Shown one piece after another: positions 8,418 through 16,725 of a DNA stretch of 64,000 nt. Made by a program: the position numbers and the translations under genes. The first letter of the stretch is position 1. Every line of letters starts with the position of its first letter. The DNA lies in assembly GCA_963712815.1 (NCBI GenBank), contig CAVQJL010000014.1, positions 1 through 64,000 of the forward strand. Reading direction: 5' to 3'. The notes under the pieces are model-generated. The model ran no database searches. It saw only the letters and a program-made list of their open reading frames with translations, and had not been told where the DNA came from. Source of the DNA: RPQJ01 sp963712815. Lineage in GTDB: Bacteria > Pseudomonadota > Gammaproteobacteria > Steroidobacterales > Steroidobacteraceae.

Positions 8418-9574
8418 TACGCGCCGGCGCCGCGCAGCGCGACGAGCTCGTCGTCGCCGTAACCGGCCGCCCGCAGCACCTCCTCGGTGTGCTCGCCCAG
8501 CCCGGCGAGACGGAAGTCCGCGCGACCCGGCTCGGCGGCGAACTTGATCGGCAGCCCGATGTGCTCCTGCCCGAGCTCGTCCACGAGCAGCATCTCGCGC
8601 GCCTGCGCCTGCGGATCGTCGAACGCCTCGCGCAGGTTCTTGACCGGCGCGAAGCACACCTCGCGGTCGCGGAACCACTCGACCCACTCGGCCTGCGTCC
8701 GGGTCTCGAACCGGCCCTGCAGGAACTCGACCACCGGTTGCTGGTGCGTCCCGGGGCCGCGCTCGCAGAGCGCCACGAGGTCGGGCCGGCCCCACTCGAC
8801 GAGCAGGTTGCGTACGAACTTGAGCTCCTGGCCGCCGAGCACCACGTGGCGGCCATCGCGGGTGCGATAGATGCGGTAGAAAGCGCTGCCACCCCAGGTG
8901 CGCTCGTGCTGCGGCACGGGCGCACGCTTCTCGACAAAAACCGGGCCGAGCACGTTCGGCAGCCAGGCGAGCGCGGCGTCGTGCATGCTGATGTCGAGGC
9001 GGTCCCCGAGGCCGGTCTTCTCGCGCCGATACAACGCCATCAGCACGCCCGCAAGGCCCATCGAGGCGGCCGCGAAGTCGGCGACCGGCACGTGCGGCAT
9101 CGCCGGCTGCCCGTCCTGGCCGAGATTCACGCTGACGGTGCCGGCATAGGCCTCGCAGGCGAGGTCGTGCGCCGGAACGTCGCGATAGGGCCCGCCCTGG
9201 CCGAAAGCACTGATCGAGCAATAGACGATGCGCGGGTTGCGCGCGCTTACGGTCTCGTAGTCGCAACCGAGCCGTGCCGCCACGCCCGGCCTGAACGCCT
9301 CGATGAACACGTCCACGTGCTCGGCGATGCCGAGCAGCGCCTCGCGCCCCGCGGCCGACTTGAGGTTCAGGCTGACACTCTTCTTGCCGCGGTTCAGGTT
9401 CCGGAAGAACACGGAGTGGCCGCGCTCGCCGAGGCCGATGTGCCGGCCCGGGTCGCCTTCGACCGGCGGCTCGAGCTTGATGACCTCGGCGCCGTGGTCC
9501 GCCATGAGCTGAGAGACGTGCGGACCCGGCAGGAACAGCGCGAGGTCGAGCACGCGCACGCCCTCGAGCTTCAT
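8414..9574 (-). CDS. CaiB/BaiF (family III) CoA-transferase
   Basis: A 386-residue family III CoA-transferase that would move CoA between carboxylic acids. It opens with LEGVRVLDLALFLPGPHVSQ and the family phrase DHGAEVIKLEPP, and contains NRGKKSVSLNLKS. The expected acyl-accepting aspartate is Asp137 in AHDLACEAYAG, aligned with the family D-x-x-x-Q/E-A-x-x-G pattern. Its ATG overlaps the stop of the upstream CoA-transferase (ATGA), so it is the last gene of a four-gene operon: maoC, acyl-CoA dehydrogenase, CoA-transferase, this gene. Two adjacent family III transferases may act as one heteromer or on two substrates; the acids are unknown. Confidence 0.88.
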   Translation of the reverse strand: MKLEGVRVLDLALFLPGPHVSQLMADHGAEVIKLEPPVEGDPGRHIGLGERGHSVFFRNLNRGKKSVSLNLKSAAGREALLGIAEHVDVFIEAFRPGVAARLGCDYETVSARNPRIVYCSISAFGQGGPYRDVPAHDLACEAYAGTVSVNLGQDGQPAMPHVPVADFAAASMGLAGVLMALYRREKTGLGDRLDISMHDAALAWLPNVLGPVFVEKRAPVPQHERTWGGSAFYRIYRTRDGRHVVLGGQELKFVRNLLVEWGRPDLVALCERGPGTHQQPVVEFLQGRFETRTQAEWVEWFRDREVCFAPVKNLREAFDDPQAQAREMLLVDELGQEHIGLPIKFAAEPGRADFRLAGLGEHTEEVLRAAGYGDDELVALRGAGAY

Positions 9575-10775
9575 CCGGCCGCTCCGCTGGCCCGGAGCGC
9601 CTCGATCTCGTCCGTCGAGAGGCCGGCGTCGCGCAGCAACTCGTCGGTGTGCTCGCCGAGCGCGGGTGCGCGGCGCGACGGCAATCGCTCACCGTCGAGC
9701 TTGATCGGGTTGGCGAGCACGCGGAAATCGGGTCGTGCCGGGTGCGGCAGCCCCCGCACCATGCCCACGGCCGAGGCGAACGGGTTGTCGAGGGCCTGCG
9801 GCAAGTCATACACCGGGGCCACGGGCAGCAACCCTTGCAGTCGCCCGAGCCAGTGCGCAGTGGTCTCGCGCCCGAACTCGGCGTCGAGGACGTCGGTGAG
9901 CGCATCCCGGTGCTCGCGGCGCGAGATCGCGTCCGCGTAATGCGGGTGCGCGGCGAGGTCCTCGCAGGCCAGCACGCCGAGCAGCGACTGCCAGAACTTG
10001 TCGGTCATGCACATCACGAAGATCCAGCCGTCGCGAGTGCGGAACAGCTGCACCGGCACGGCCGAGGGGTGCGAGCTGCGCGGCAGGCGCTCGGTGCGCA
10101 GGCCTTCGTTCAGGTACCAGTTGCCGGGATAGGTGAGCTGGTGCAGCGCGACGTCGAACAGCGACACGTCGATGTCGCCGCCGCGGCCGGATTTCAGCAC
10201 GCCGACCAGCGAAGACAGGATCGCCACGGCGAGCGTGATGCCCGTCATGTAGTCGATGATCGACAGGCCCATGCGTGCGGGCGGCGTGCCGGGCTCGCCG
10301 GTGAGATGCAGGTAGCCGGCCTCCGCCTGCATCAGGTAGTCGTAGCCCGGCCAGCCCTTGCGCTCGTTGTCGCGGCCGTAGGCCGAGAGGTGCGCACAGA
10401 GAACACGCGGGTTGACCGGCCCGAGCGCGGCGTAGTCGAGGCCCGAGCTTCTCCGGCTGGTCGCCGCGCAGGTTGTTCATCACGACGTCGGCCGTGGCCG
10501 ACCAGGCGGCGGAAGGTGGCGCGCCCCTCCGGCGTCTTGAGGTCGAGCGCCACGCTGCTTCTTGTTGAGGTTGAAGGTCTGGAAGAAGTGGCTGTCGTGC
10601 GGGCCCGAGGAAGTACGGCCCCATGCCGCGCGTGGCATCGCCGCCCTGGGCGCGGCTCTCGACCTTGATGACCTCGGCGCCGAGGTCCGCGAGGTACATC
10701 GAGCCGAACGGCCCGGCACCGAAGTTCTCGAAGGTCAGGACGCGGATGCCGCTCCAGCGGCAACGCTGCGCTCAC
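9571..10775 (-). pseudogene. CaiB/BaiF CoA-transferase, frameshifted in its N-terminal half
   Basis: The C-terminal 254 residues (9571-10332) are intact from the catalytic-region segment MQAEAGYLHLTGEPG onward. The N-terminal third can be read only by changing frame about five times between 10,440 and 10,760. The joined protein starts MSAALPLEGIRVLTFENFGA, then MYLADLGAEVIKVESRAQGG, then NLNKKSVALDLKTPEG, and reaches GYDYLMQAEAG with the expected catalytic aspartate. It would be about 400 residues, normal for the family. Each break is explained by one extra G or C. The likely start is GTG at 10775, overlapping the TGA of the dehydrogenase gene (GTGTGAG). With every conserved block present, a functional gene in imperfect sequence is more likely than a true pseudogene. 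Confidence 0.75.
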
Positions 10776-11955
10776 ACCGGGTTCCTCTCGACCGAGCTGC
10801 GGGCGATGATGATGCGCTGCATCTCGTTGGTGCCCTCGCCGATGCACATCAGCGGCGCGTCGCGATAGTAGCGCTCGACGTCGAAGTCGATCGAGTAGCT
10901 GTAGCCGCCGAAGATGCGCATCGCCTCGAGGCTGTTCTCGACCGCCGCCTCCGACGCGAACAGCTTCGCCATGCCGGCCTCCAGGTCGCAGCGCTCGCCG
11001 GTGTCGTACTTGCGCGCCGCCTGCTCGACCAGCAGCCGCGCCGCCTCGACCCGCGTGGCCATGTCGGCCAGCTTGAGCTGGATCGCCTGGTGCTCGGCGA
11101 TCGGCTTGCCGAAGGTCTCGCCGCTGCTGCGCGTAGGCGAGCGCAGTCCCTGAGCGCGCCGGTGGCGAGACCGACGCCGCGCGCGGCCACGTTGATGCGG
11201 CCGAGCTCCAGGCCGCCGACCGCGTGCTGGAAGCCGCGGCCCTCGACGCCGCCCGACCAGCTGGTCGGCGCGGACGCGGAAGTTGCTCGAACACCAGTTC
11301 GGCGCTGTCGATCGCCTTGTAGCCGAGCTTCTGCGGATCTTGCGCCCGACCGTGAAGCCGTGGCCCTTCTCGGCGATGAACATGCTCATGCCCTTGTGGC
11401 GCGGCTCGGCCTCCGGGTCGGTCTTGACCAGCACGGCGAAGCAGGTGCCGTACACGCCGTTGGTGATCCAGGTCTTGGTGCCGTTGATCACGTAGTCGTC
11501 GCCGTCGCGCCGCGCGACGCTGCGGATGCCCTGCAGGTCGGTGCCGGCATCGGGCTCGGTGAGGCCGATGCCGCCGCGCAGCTCGCCGGTGGCGAAGCGC
11601 GGCAGGTAGCGCTGCTTCTGTTCCTCGGTGCCGTGGCGCTCGACGCAGGCGGCCATGATCAGGTGCGAGTTGAAGATGCCGGTGGGCGCCATCCAGGCCT
11701 GCGAGATGCGCGCTGACCAGGCTCGCGTAGGTCGAGGCGGAGAGCCCCAGGCCGCCGTACTCCTGGCCGATGGTCGCGCCGAACAGGCCGAGTTCCTTCA
11801 TCTGCTCGACGAGTTCGGCGGGATACTCGTCCGCATGGTCGAACTTGCGGGCGATGGGCCGCACCTCGCCCTCGACCCAGCGGTCGATGGCCTCGAGCAT
11901 CTGCGGCTTCGTCCTCGGCGGAGGCGCCGGCGCGGCGCTGTGAGTGGCTCGTCAT
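10772..11955 (-). pseudogene. Acyl-CoA dehydrogenase, multiply frameshifted
   Basis: Acyl-CoA dehydrogenases make the alpha,beta double bond of a CoA ester with FAD, passing electrons to ETF. The pieces give a complete 385-395-residue protein: ARKFDHADEYPAELVEQMKE and GLFGATIGQEYGGLGL at the N-terminus, GGIGLTEPDAGTDLQ and YVINGTKTWITNG in the middle, ETFGKPIAEHQAIQLKLADM, then APLMCIGEGTNEMQRIII. The GEGTNE glutamate is the usual catalytic base. About six or seven frame changes are needed between 11,120 and 11,910, mostly single extra bases; the change near 11,330 could instead be two extra bases or one missing. The start is ATG 11955 with GGAG upstream. It sits between maoC and the CoA-transferase. 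All motifs survive, so sequencing error is favoured over decay. Confidence 0.8.
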
Positions 11956-11974
11956 GGCTCGTTCTCCGGTGGGC

Positions 11975-12498
11975 TCATAGCCGATCCGGTCCTCGACGCT
12001 GTGACCGCGCTTCGCGATCAGCATCGTTCGCTCGAAAGTGCAGACCACGGTGCCGTCCTGGTTGCGGCCCGATGGTGCTCACGGTGACCAGGCCCGCCTC
12101 GGGCGCGGCTCTTGGAGTCGCGCTTGCTCGAGCACTTCGCGACTCGGCGTACAGCGTGTCGCCCGGGAACACCGGGTGCGGTCAGGCGGATCTCCCGCCA
12201 GCCGAGGTTGGCGATCGCCTTCTGGCTGACGTCGGTCACGCTCATGCCGACCAGGATCGCCACCGTCAGCGGGCTGGCCACGACGGCTGCGGCCGAACTC
12301 GCGTGCCCTTCCGTACTCCTCGTCGAAGTGCAGCGGGTGCGTGTTCATGGTCAGCAGCGTGAACCAGGTGTTGTCGTTCTGGGTGACCGTGCGCCCGGGG
12401 CGGTGCTCGTACACGTCGCCGACGGCGAAGTCCTCGAAGCTGCGTCCGAAGGACTCGCGATAACGCTGGCCGCCCAGGGGACGGGCGTTCTGGACCAT
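11975..12498 (-). pseudogene. MaoC-family acyl-CoA (de)hydratase, multiply frameshifted
   Basis: A hot-dog-fold hydratase that adds or removes water at an enoyl-CoA. The first 65 residues are intact from ATG 12498 (GGAG nine bases upstream): VTQNDNTWFTLLTMNTHPLHFD contains the MaoC N-x-x-P-L-H-F motif. The remainder appears in alternating frames: SPLTVAILVGMSVTDVSQKA, then NLGWREIRLTAPVFPGDTLY, then EAGLVTVSTIGRNQDGTVVC, then TFERTMLIAKRGHSVEDR. Six or seven extra bases between 12,040 and 12,290 would restore one frame. The end is uncertain: TGA at 11975-11977 is the likely stop, giving about 170 residues. As written, one frame runs from the 3' end of this gene into the dehydrogenase gene, which is an artefact. 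It is first in the four-gene operon. Confidence 0.72.
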
Positions 12499-12666
12499 GG
12501 CGTTCTCCTGCTGGGAACCCGGGCGGCGCCGGGCCGGCCGCCTGTATAGCACCGCCTCCGCGCTGCGTACAATCGAGCACCGGGCCGCGCGCCGCTGGCC
12601 TTGCTTGCCGCGTGCTGCGATTGCTCGCTAGGCTTGCGTGTTGCCGATCTGGCGGAGGGAATTTCG

Positions 12667-13869
12667 ATGCCGGGACCGTTGCACGGCGTGCGCGTGGTCG
12701 AGCTGACGAGCGTGGTGCTCGGGCCGTGGGCCTGCCAGATCCTCGCCGACATGGGCGCGGACGTGATCAAGGTCGAGCCGCCCGGGGGCGACAGCAATCG
12801 CCAGCTCGGTGCCGCGAAGCATCCCGGCATGGCGGCGCTGTACCTCACCTGCAACCGCAACAAGCGCAGCATCGTGCTGGACGTGAAGCAGCCGGCGGGG
12901 CGCGAGGCCGTGCTCGACCTCGCACGCACCGCGGACGTGTTCGTCCACAACAACCGGCCGCAGGTCATGACGAAGCTCGGCCTCGACTACGAGTCGCTCG
13001 AGGCCGTGAACCCGATGCTGATCTACTGCGGCTCGTACGGCTATGCGCGCCGCGGGCCCTACGGCAGCAAGGGCGCGCTCGACGACTCGATCCAGTCCAT
13101 CGCCGGCATCGCGATGCTGAACGAGAGGGTGCTCGGCGAGCCGCGCTACCTGCCCACGATCGTCGCCGACAAGACCACCGCGATCACGGTCGTGTACGGA
13201 GTGCTGGCCGCGCTCTTCAGCCGCGAGCGCAGCGGCCACGGCCAGGAGCTCGAGGTGCCGATGTTCGAGACCATGGTCTCCTACGTGATGGCCGAGCACC
13301 TGTGGGGGATGACCTTCGACCCGCCGCTTGGGCCACCGGGCTACGTGCGCCTGATGAGCCAGCACCGCCGTCCCTACCGCACGAAGGACGGCTACGTGGC
13401 GATCCTGCCCTACATGAACGCGCACTGGGACACCTTCTGCGAGGTGAGCGGGCACCCCGAACTCAGGTCGGACCCGCGCTTTCGCACCATGGGCGACCGC
13501 ACGCGCAACATCGACGACACCTACGCCGAGACGGCGCGGATCATGGCCACCCGCACCACGCAGGAGTGGCTCGATCTGTTCGCGCCGACCAGCGTGCCGG
13601 TCAACCGCGTGAACCGGCTCGAGGACCTCGCGGACGACCCGCACCTCGCCGCCACGGGATTCTGGAAGACCGTCGAGCACCCGACCGAGGGCCGCCTGCG
13701 CACCACCGGCTTCCCGGTGAATTTCTCCGCTACGCCGGCCGAGGAGACTCGACGCCACGCGCCGCGTCTCGGCGAGCACACGCGCGAGCTGCTCGCTGAG
13801 CTCGGCTACACCGGCGATCGCATCGACTCACTGGTGTCGTCCGGCGCGGCCATCGCCGCCGGCGACTGA
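12667..13869 (+). CDS. CaiB/BaiF (family III) CoA-transferase
   Basis: A 400-residue family III CoA-transferase. ATG 12667 follows GGAGGG at a suitable distance; the frame is open further upstream, but without a ribosome-binding site. Family blocks are LHGVRVVELTSVVLGPWACQ, DMGADVIKVEPPGGDSN and CNRNKRSIVLDVKQPAG. Asp139 in ALDDSIQSIAG is the expected site of the acyl-aspartyl intermediate. It diverges from the maoC operon and is followed 17 bases later by an amidohydrolase, so these two form a second transcript in the same neighbourhood. It is only moderately similar to the two minus-strand transferases, so it is not a recent tandem copy. The carboxylic acid substrate is unknown. Confidence 0.88.
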   Translation: MPGPLHGVRVVELTSVVLGPWACQILADMGADVIKVEPPGGDSNRQLGAAKHPGMAALYLTCNRNKRSIVLDVKQPAGREAVLDLARTADVFVHNNRPQVMTKLGLDYESLEAVNPMLIYCGSYGYARRGPYGSKGALDDSIQSIAGIAMLNERVLGEPRYLPTIVADKTTAITVVYGVLAALFSRERSGHGQELEVPMFETMVSYVMAEHLWGMTFDPPLGPPGYVRLMSQHRRPYRTKDGYVAILPYMNAHWDTFCEVSGHPELRSDPRFRTMGDRTRNIDDTYAETARIMATRTTQEWLDLFAPTSVPVNRVNRLEDLADDPHLAATGFWKTVEHPTEGRLRTTGFPVNFSATPAEETRRHAPRLGEHTRELLAELGYTGDRIDSLVSSGAAIAAGD

Positions 13870-13886
13870 ATTACGAGGCAGCAGCC

Positions 13887-14759
13887 ATGGGACTCGAAGA
13901 CGCGGACGTGAAGGCGATCGACGCGGTCGTCAACCTCTGGACGCCGGAGGCGCTGTCGCACCGCCCCGACTGGAAGGACGGATTCTTCGCAGGCAAGGTC
14001 AAGGCAAGGAGCCCGATGTCGGCCGTGAGCCTCGAGCAGATGCTCGGGCGCATGGCGGAGGCGGGCATCGAGCGCGGCTTCCTCGTGGCGGCGCGCACCG
14101 GGCGCCTGGGACTGGCGGGCTCCTACCACATGCCCTACGAGGTGGTGGCGCGGGCCTGCGAGCAGTTTCCCGGGCGCTTCTATGGGCTCGCGGGCATCGA
14201 TCCCACGGCCGGCATGAACGGACTGCGTGCCTTCGAGGACGCGGTCAGGAACATGGGATTCATCGGCGCGCACGCCTACCCGCACTGGTTCGAGACCGCG
14301 CCCGACCACGCGCGCTGGTACCCGTACTACGCCAAGTGCTGTGAGCTCGGCGTGCCGTTCCTGACGCAGGTGGGGCAGTCTCTGATCTACTCGCCCGAGC
14401 AGCGCCTGCGCAGCGTCGGGCGGCCGATCACGCTCGACGCCGTGGCCTGCGACTTCCCCGAGCTCAAGCTCTGCGGCATCCACGTCGGTATTCCCTGGCA
14501 CGACGAGATGATCGCGATGGCCTGGAAGCACGAGAACGTCTACATCGTGGCCGACGCCCACAGCCCGAAGTACTGGCCGGACAGCTTCGTGAAGTACGCG
14601 GGCAGCTACGGGCGCGGCAAGGTGCTGTTCGGCACCGATTTCCCGGTGCTCGACTTCAAGCGCACCTTGGAGGAGATCGCCGCCCTCGGCTTCAAGCCCG
14701 AGGTGCGGCGGATGCTGCTTCGCGACAACGCGCTCCGGGTGTTCGGGATCGCCGAATGA
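13887..14759 (+). CDS. Amidohydrolase-family protein (Amidohydro_2 type)
   Basis: A 290-residue TIM-barrel amidohydrolase/decarboxylase relative (ACMSD-like group). Visible blocks are GRFYGLAGIDPT, MGFIGAHAYPHW, a histidine in LCGIHVGIPWHDE, and the C-terminal FGTDFPVLDFKRTLEE, whose aspartate is a usual metal ligand. At the N-terminus, where most members have H-x-H, the sequence reads IDAVVNLWTPEA, so the first metal-binding pair is missing. Members without it occur, and their activity is unclear. The gene follows the CoA-transferase by 17 bases and should be co-transcribed. Ring-cleavage-product hydrolysis or decarboxylation is possible, but nothing here identifies the substrate. Confidence 0.75.
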   Translation: MGLEDADVKAIDAVVNLWTPEALSHRPDWKDGFFAGKVKARSPMSAVSLEQMLGRMAEAGIERGFLVAARTGRLGLAGSYHMPYEVVARACEQFPGRFYGLAGIDPTAGMNGLRAFEDAVRNMGFIGAHAYPHWFETAPDHARWYPYYAKCCELGVPFLTQVGQSLIYSPEQRLRSVGRPITLDAVACDFPELKLCGIHVGIPWHDEMIAMAWKHENVYIVADAHSPKYWPDSFVKYAGSYGRGKVLFGTDFPVLDFKRTLEEIAALGFKPEVRRMLLRDNALRVFGIAE

Positions 14760-14799
14760 AGCGGGGCTGGCGTGTTCGGCCAGCCCGCTCCGCAGCGCC

Positions 14800-16542
14800 T
14801 CAGCGCCTCGACTTAAGTGCCTCCACCTCGAACACGGCCAGCGTCTGGCTGACCTCGTTGCCGACCAGCAGCAGCGGGCGGCCATTCGGGCTGTCTTCGG
14901 CGCTCACGAAGGTCACGCCCTCGGCGCCCGAGTCGTCCTGGCCGGGCAGCCCGTCGTTGCCGAACGAGCGCGTGTTGAGGTACTGCACGAACTTCGGCGC
15001 GCGCGGGTCGGTGACGTCGTAGACCATGAGCGTGCCGACGCGCTCGAGGCCGACGAACGCGTAGTCGCGCGGACCTACGCGACCGACGGTCGCGCCCTCT
15101 GGCTCGGGGCCCTTGTTGTCGCTGCGGCTGTCGAGGTTCGTATCGGTGTTGCTGGCATTGAAGAAGGCCGGATAGACCGACGCCGTGATCTGCTCGAACT
15201 GGTCGCCGCTGTCCCAGACGAGGCCGGCGTTCGGGGCGGTCAGGGGCGCGGCAGTGGCCATCCGGGCCGGGTCCCACACCGAGAGCGAGCGCGCCCCGTA
15301 GGCGTAGATGCGCTCGAACTGCGGATCGTCGTCGACCTCGCGCGCGCCTAGCGTGTTCGTCACGGTCAGGCGGCCGAGGTTCGCGGCATTCTTCGGGTTG
15401 GCCGGGTTGCTGGTCGGCAGCAGGGCCCCGGGGAAGACCGCGGGGTCGAGCGCGAAGCTGCCGGAGCCGGCCCGGACTTCCTCGTTGAAGATGCCGCCCT
15501 CGCCGAAGCCCGGCACGATGTCGTCCCCGGTCGGGTACACGCGCGCGTCGCCCTCGTTGGCCGTCAGCAGGAACACTTCGTTGCGCACCTTGAGCGTCGC
15601 GATCGCATCCGGCTGGAACATGCCGTAGACCGGCCAGTTGGCTATATTGACACGCCCGGTTGCGCCCGGACCGTCACGGTCCGACGCGTCGAACCTGTTC
15701 GCAGGTTCCGAGTGGTCCTTGAAGCCCAGCGGCAGCACCGACTCGATGCGGGCCCGACCGATGTCGAGCACGGCGACCGCGTTGTTTTCCTGCAGCGTGA
15801 CGTAGGCACGCGGCCCCTGCACGGCGATGTACTCCGGCTCGAAGTCCTGCGCCGCGTTCGACGGCACGCGCTCGACCGTTCCGTCGGGCTTCACGAGGCG
15901 CTGCATGCCGAAGATCCGGACCCCCCTGGCGCGCAACGCGGCCTCCTCGCCGACGTAGGAGGAGAAGTCGGCGGTGCGGGCCTGCGCTGCGGCGACACCG
16001 GCGCGCAGGTCGATTACCGTCACCGAACCCTCGGGATCGACTGAGTAGTCTTCGCTCGGCTCGCCCTCGTTCGCGACCAGCAGGTACTCGCCGTCGGGCG
16101 TGAACGTGACCATGTCCGGCAGTGCGCCGGCCGGCACCTGGCCGAGCACGTCGAGCGTCCCTGCGTCGAGGAACACGACGCTGCCGGGATCGGTCTTGGT
16201 GACCGCCTCCGAGGCGATCGCGACGAGGCCATCGTGGACTGCCACGCCGTTCACGCCGCCGCCGAAGGCAGAAAAGTCGAGCGCGGTGACCCGGGTCGGG
16301 TTGGCGGGGTCGGCGAGGTCCACGACGTCGACGGAGTTCGCGCCGGCATTGATCGCGAAGACGCGCTTCGACGCGCGGTCGTACGCGACGACCTCGATGC
16401 CGGTCGTGTCCGGAATGCCGGCCGCGCTGCCCGTGTAGGTGGCGAGCGAGTTGAGCTGGATCGTGAAGTCGGGCTGGCGGGCGGCGGCGGTGCCGCAGGC
16501 CAGGGCAATGGCTGCGGACAGAACGGAAAGCTTCAGATTCAT
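14800..16542 (-). CDS. Exported choice-of-anchor I family beta-propeller-like protein
   Basis: A 580-residue secreted protein. Starting at ATG 16542 gives a clean signal peptide (LKLSVLSAAIALACGTAAA, cleavage before RQPDF). The body holds repeated blade-like units: GIEVVAYDRASKRVFAINAG, VVDLADPANP, FTPDGEYLLVANEGEPSEDY, VFLLTANEGDARVY, SVWDPARM and KGPEPEGATVG. The repeated ANEGE/ANEGD and PEGA phrases identify the choice-of-anchor I family (sometimes called alkaline-phosphatase-like). No sortase, PEP-CTERM or lipobox anchor is visible; the C-terminus ends FEVEALKSRR, so the protein is probably periplasmic or released. It is downstream of the TonB receptor gene on the same strand, but a terminator-like hairpin at 16669-16700 separates them. 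Confidence 0.8.
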   Translation of the reverse strand: MNLKLSVLSAAIALACGTAAARQPDFTIQLNSLATYTGSAAGIPDTTGIEVVAYDRASKRVFAINAGANSVDVVDLADPANPTRVTALDFSAFGGGVNGVAVHDGLVAIASEAVTKTDPGSVVFLDAGTLDVLGQVPAGALPDMVTFTPDGEYLLVANEGEPSEDYSVDPEGSVTVIDLRAGVAAAQARTADFSSYVGEEAALRARGVRIFGMQRLVKPDGTVERVPSNAAQDFEPEYIAVQGPRAYVTLQENNAVAVLDIGRARIESVLPLGFKDHSEPANRFDASDRDGPGATGRVNIANWPVYGMFQPDAIATLKVRNEVFLLTANEGDARVYPTGDDIVPGFGEGGIFNEEVRAGSGSFALDPAVFPGALLPTSNPANPKNAANLGRLTVTNTLGAREVDDDPQFERIYAYGARSLSVWDPARMATAAPLTAPNAGLVWDSGDQFEQITASVYPAFFNASNTDTNLDSRSDNKGPEPEGATVGRVGPRDYAFVGLERVGTLMVYDVTDPRAPKFVQYLNTRSFGNDGLPGQDDSGAEGVTFVSAEDSPNGRPLLLVGNEVSQTLAVFEVEALKSRR

Positions 16543-16668
16543 CGGCGAGAACCCTCGTCGTCGGGTGGTGTCCAGGTCGGACGATCGAGCGAGGCTACGT
16601 GCCGGATCTTTCGTTTCCGTGACAGGCGCCGAACCGCGGGCCGGCGCGCCATGCAAGGAGGGCGAACG

Positions 16669-16700
16669 AAAAGGCCCGGGCTGCTTTCGCGGCCCGGGCC
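16669..16700 (-). terminator. Rho-independent terminator after the TonB receptor gene
   Basis: Read on the minus strand, a G+C-rich stem GGCCCGGG / CCCGGGCC closes an 11-12-base loop and is followed by TTTT. It begins 26 bases past the receptor stop codon. It would separate the receptor transcript from the choice-of-anchor I gene. Confidence 0.6.
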
Positions 16701-16725
16701 CATCACGGTCGCTACGCTGCGTCGA

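Noticed and set aside
10332..12048. An apparent fusion of the MaoC C-terminus to the acyl-CoA dehydrogenase N-terminus, and of the dehydrogenase to the CoA-transferase.
   Set aside because: The joins result from the extra bases. Each gene has its own start with ribosome-binding site, or overlapping stop/start, when frames are corrected.
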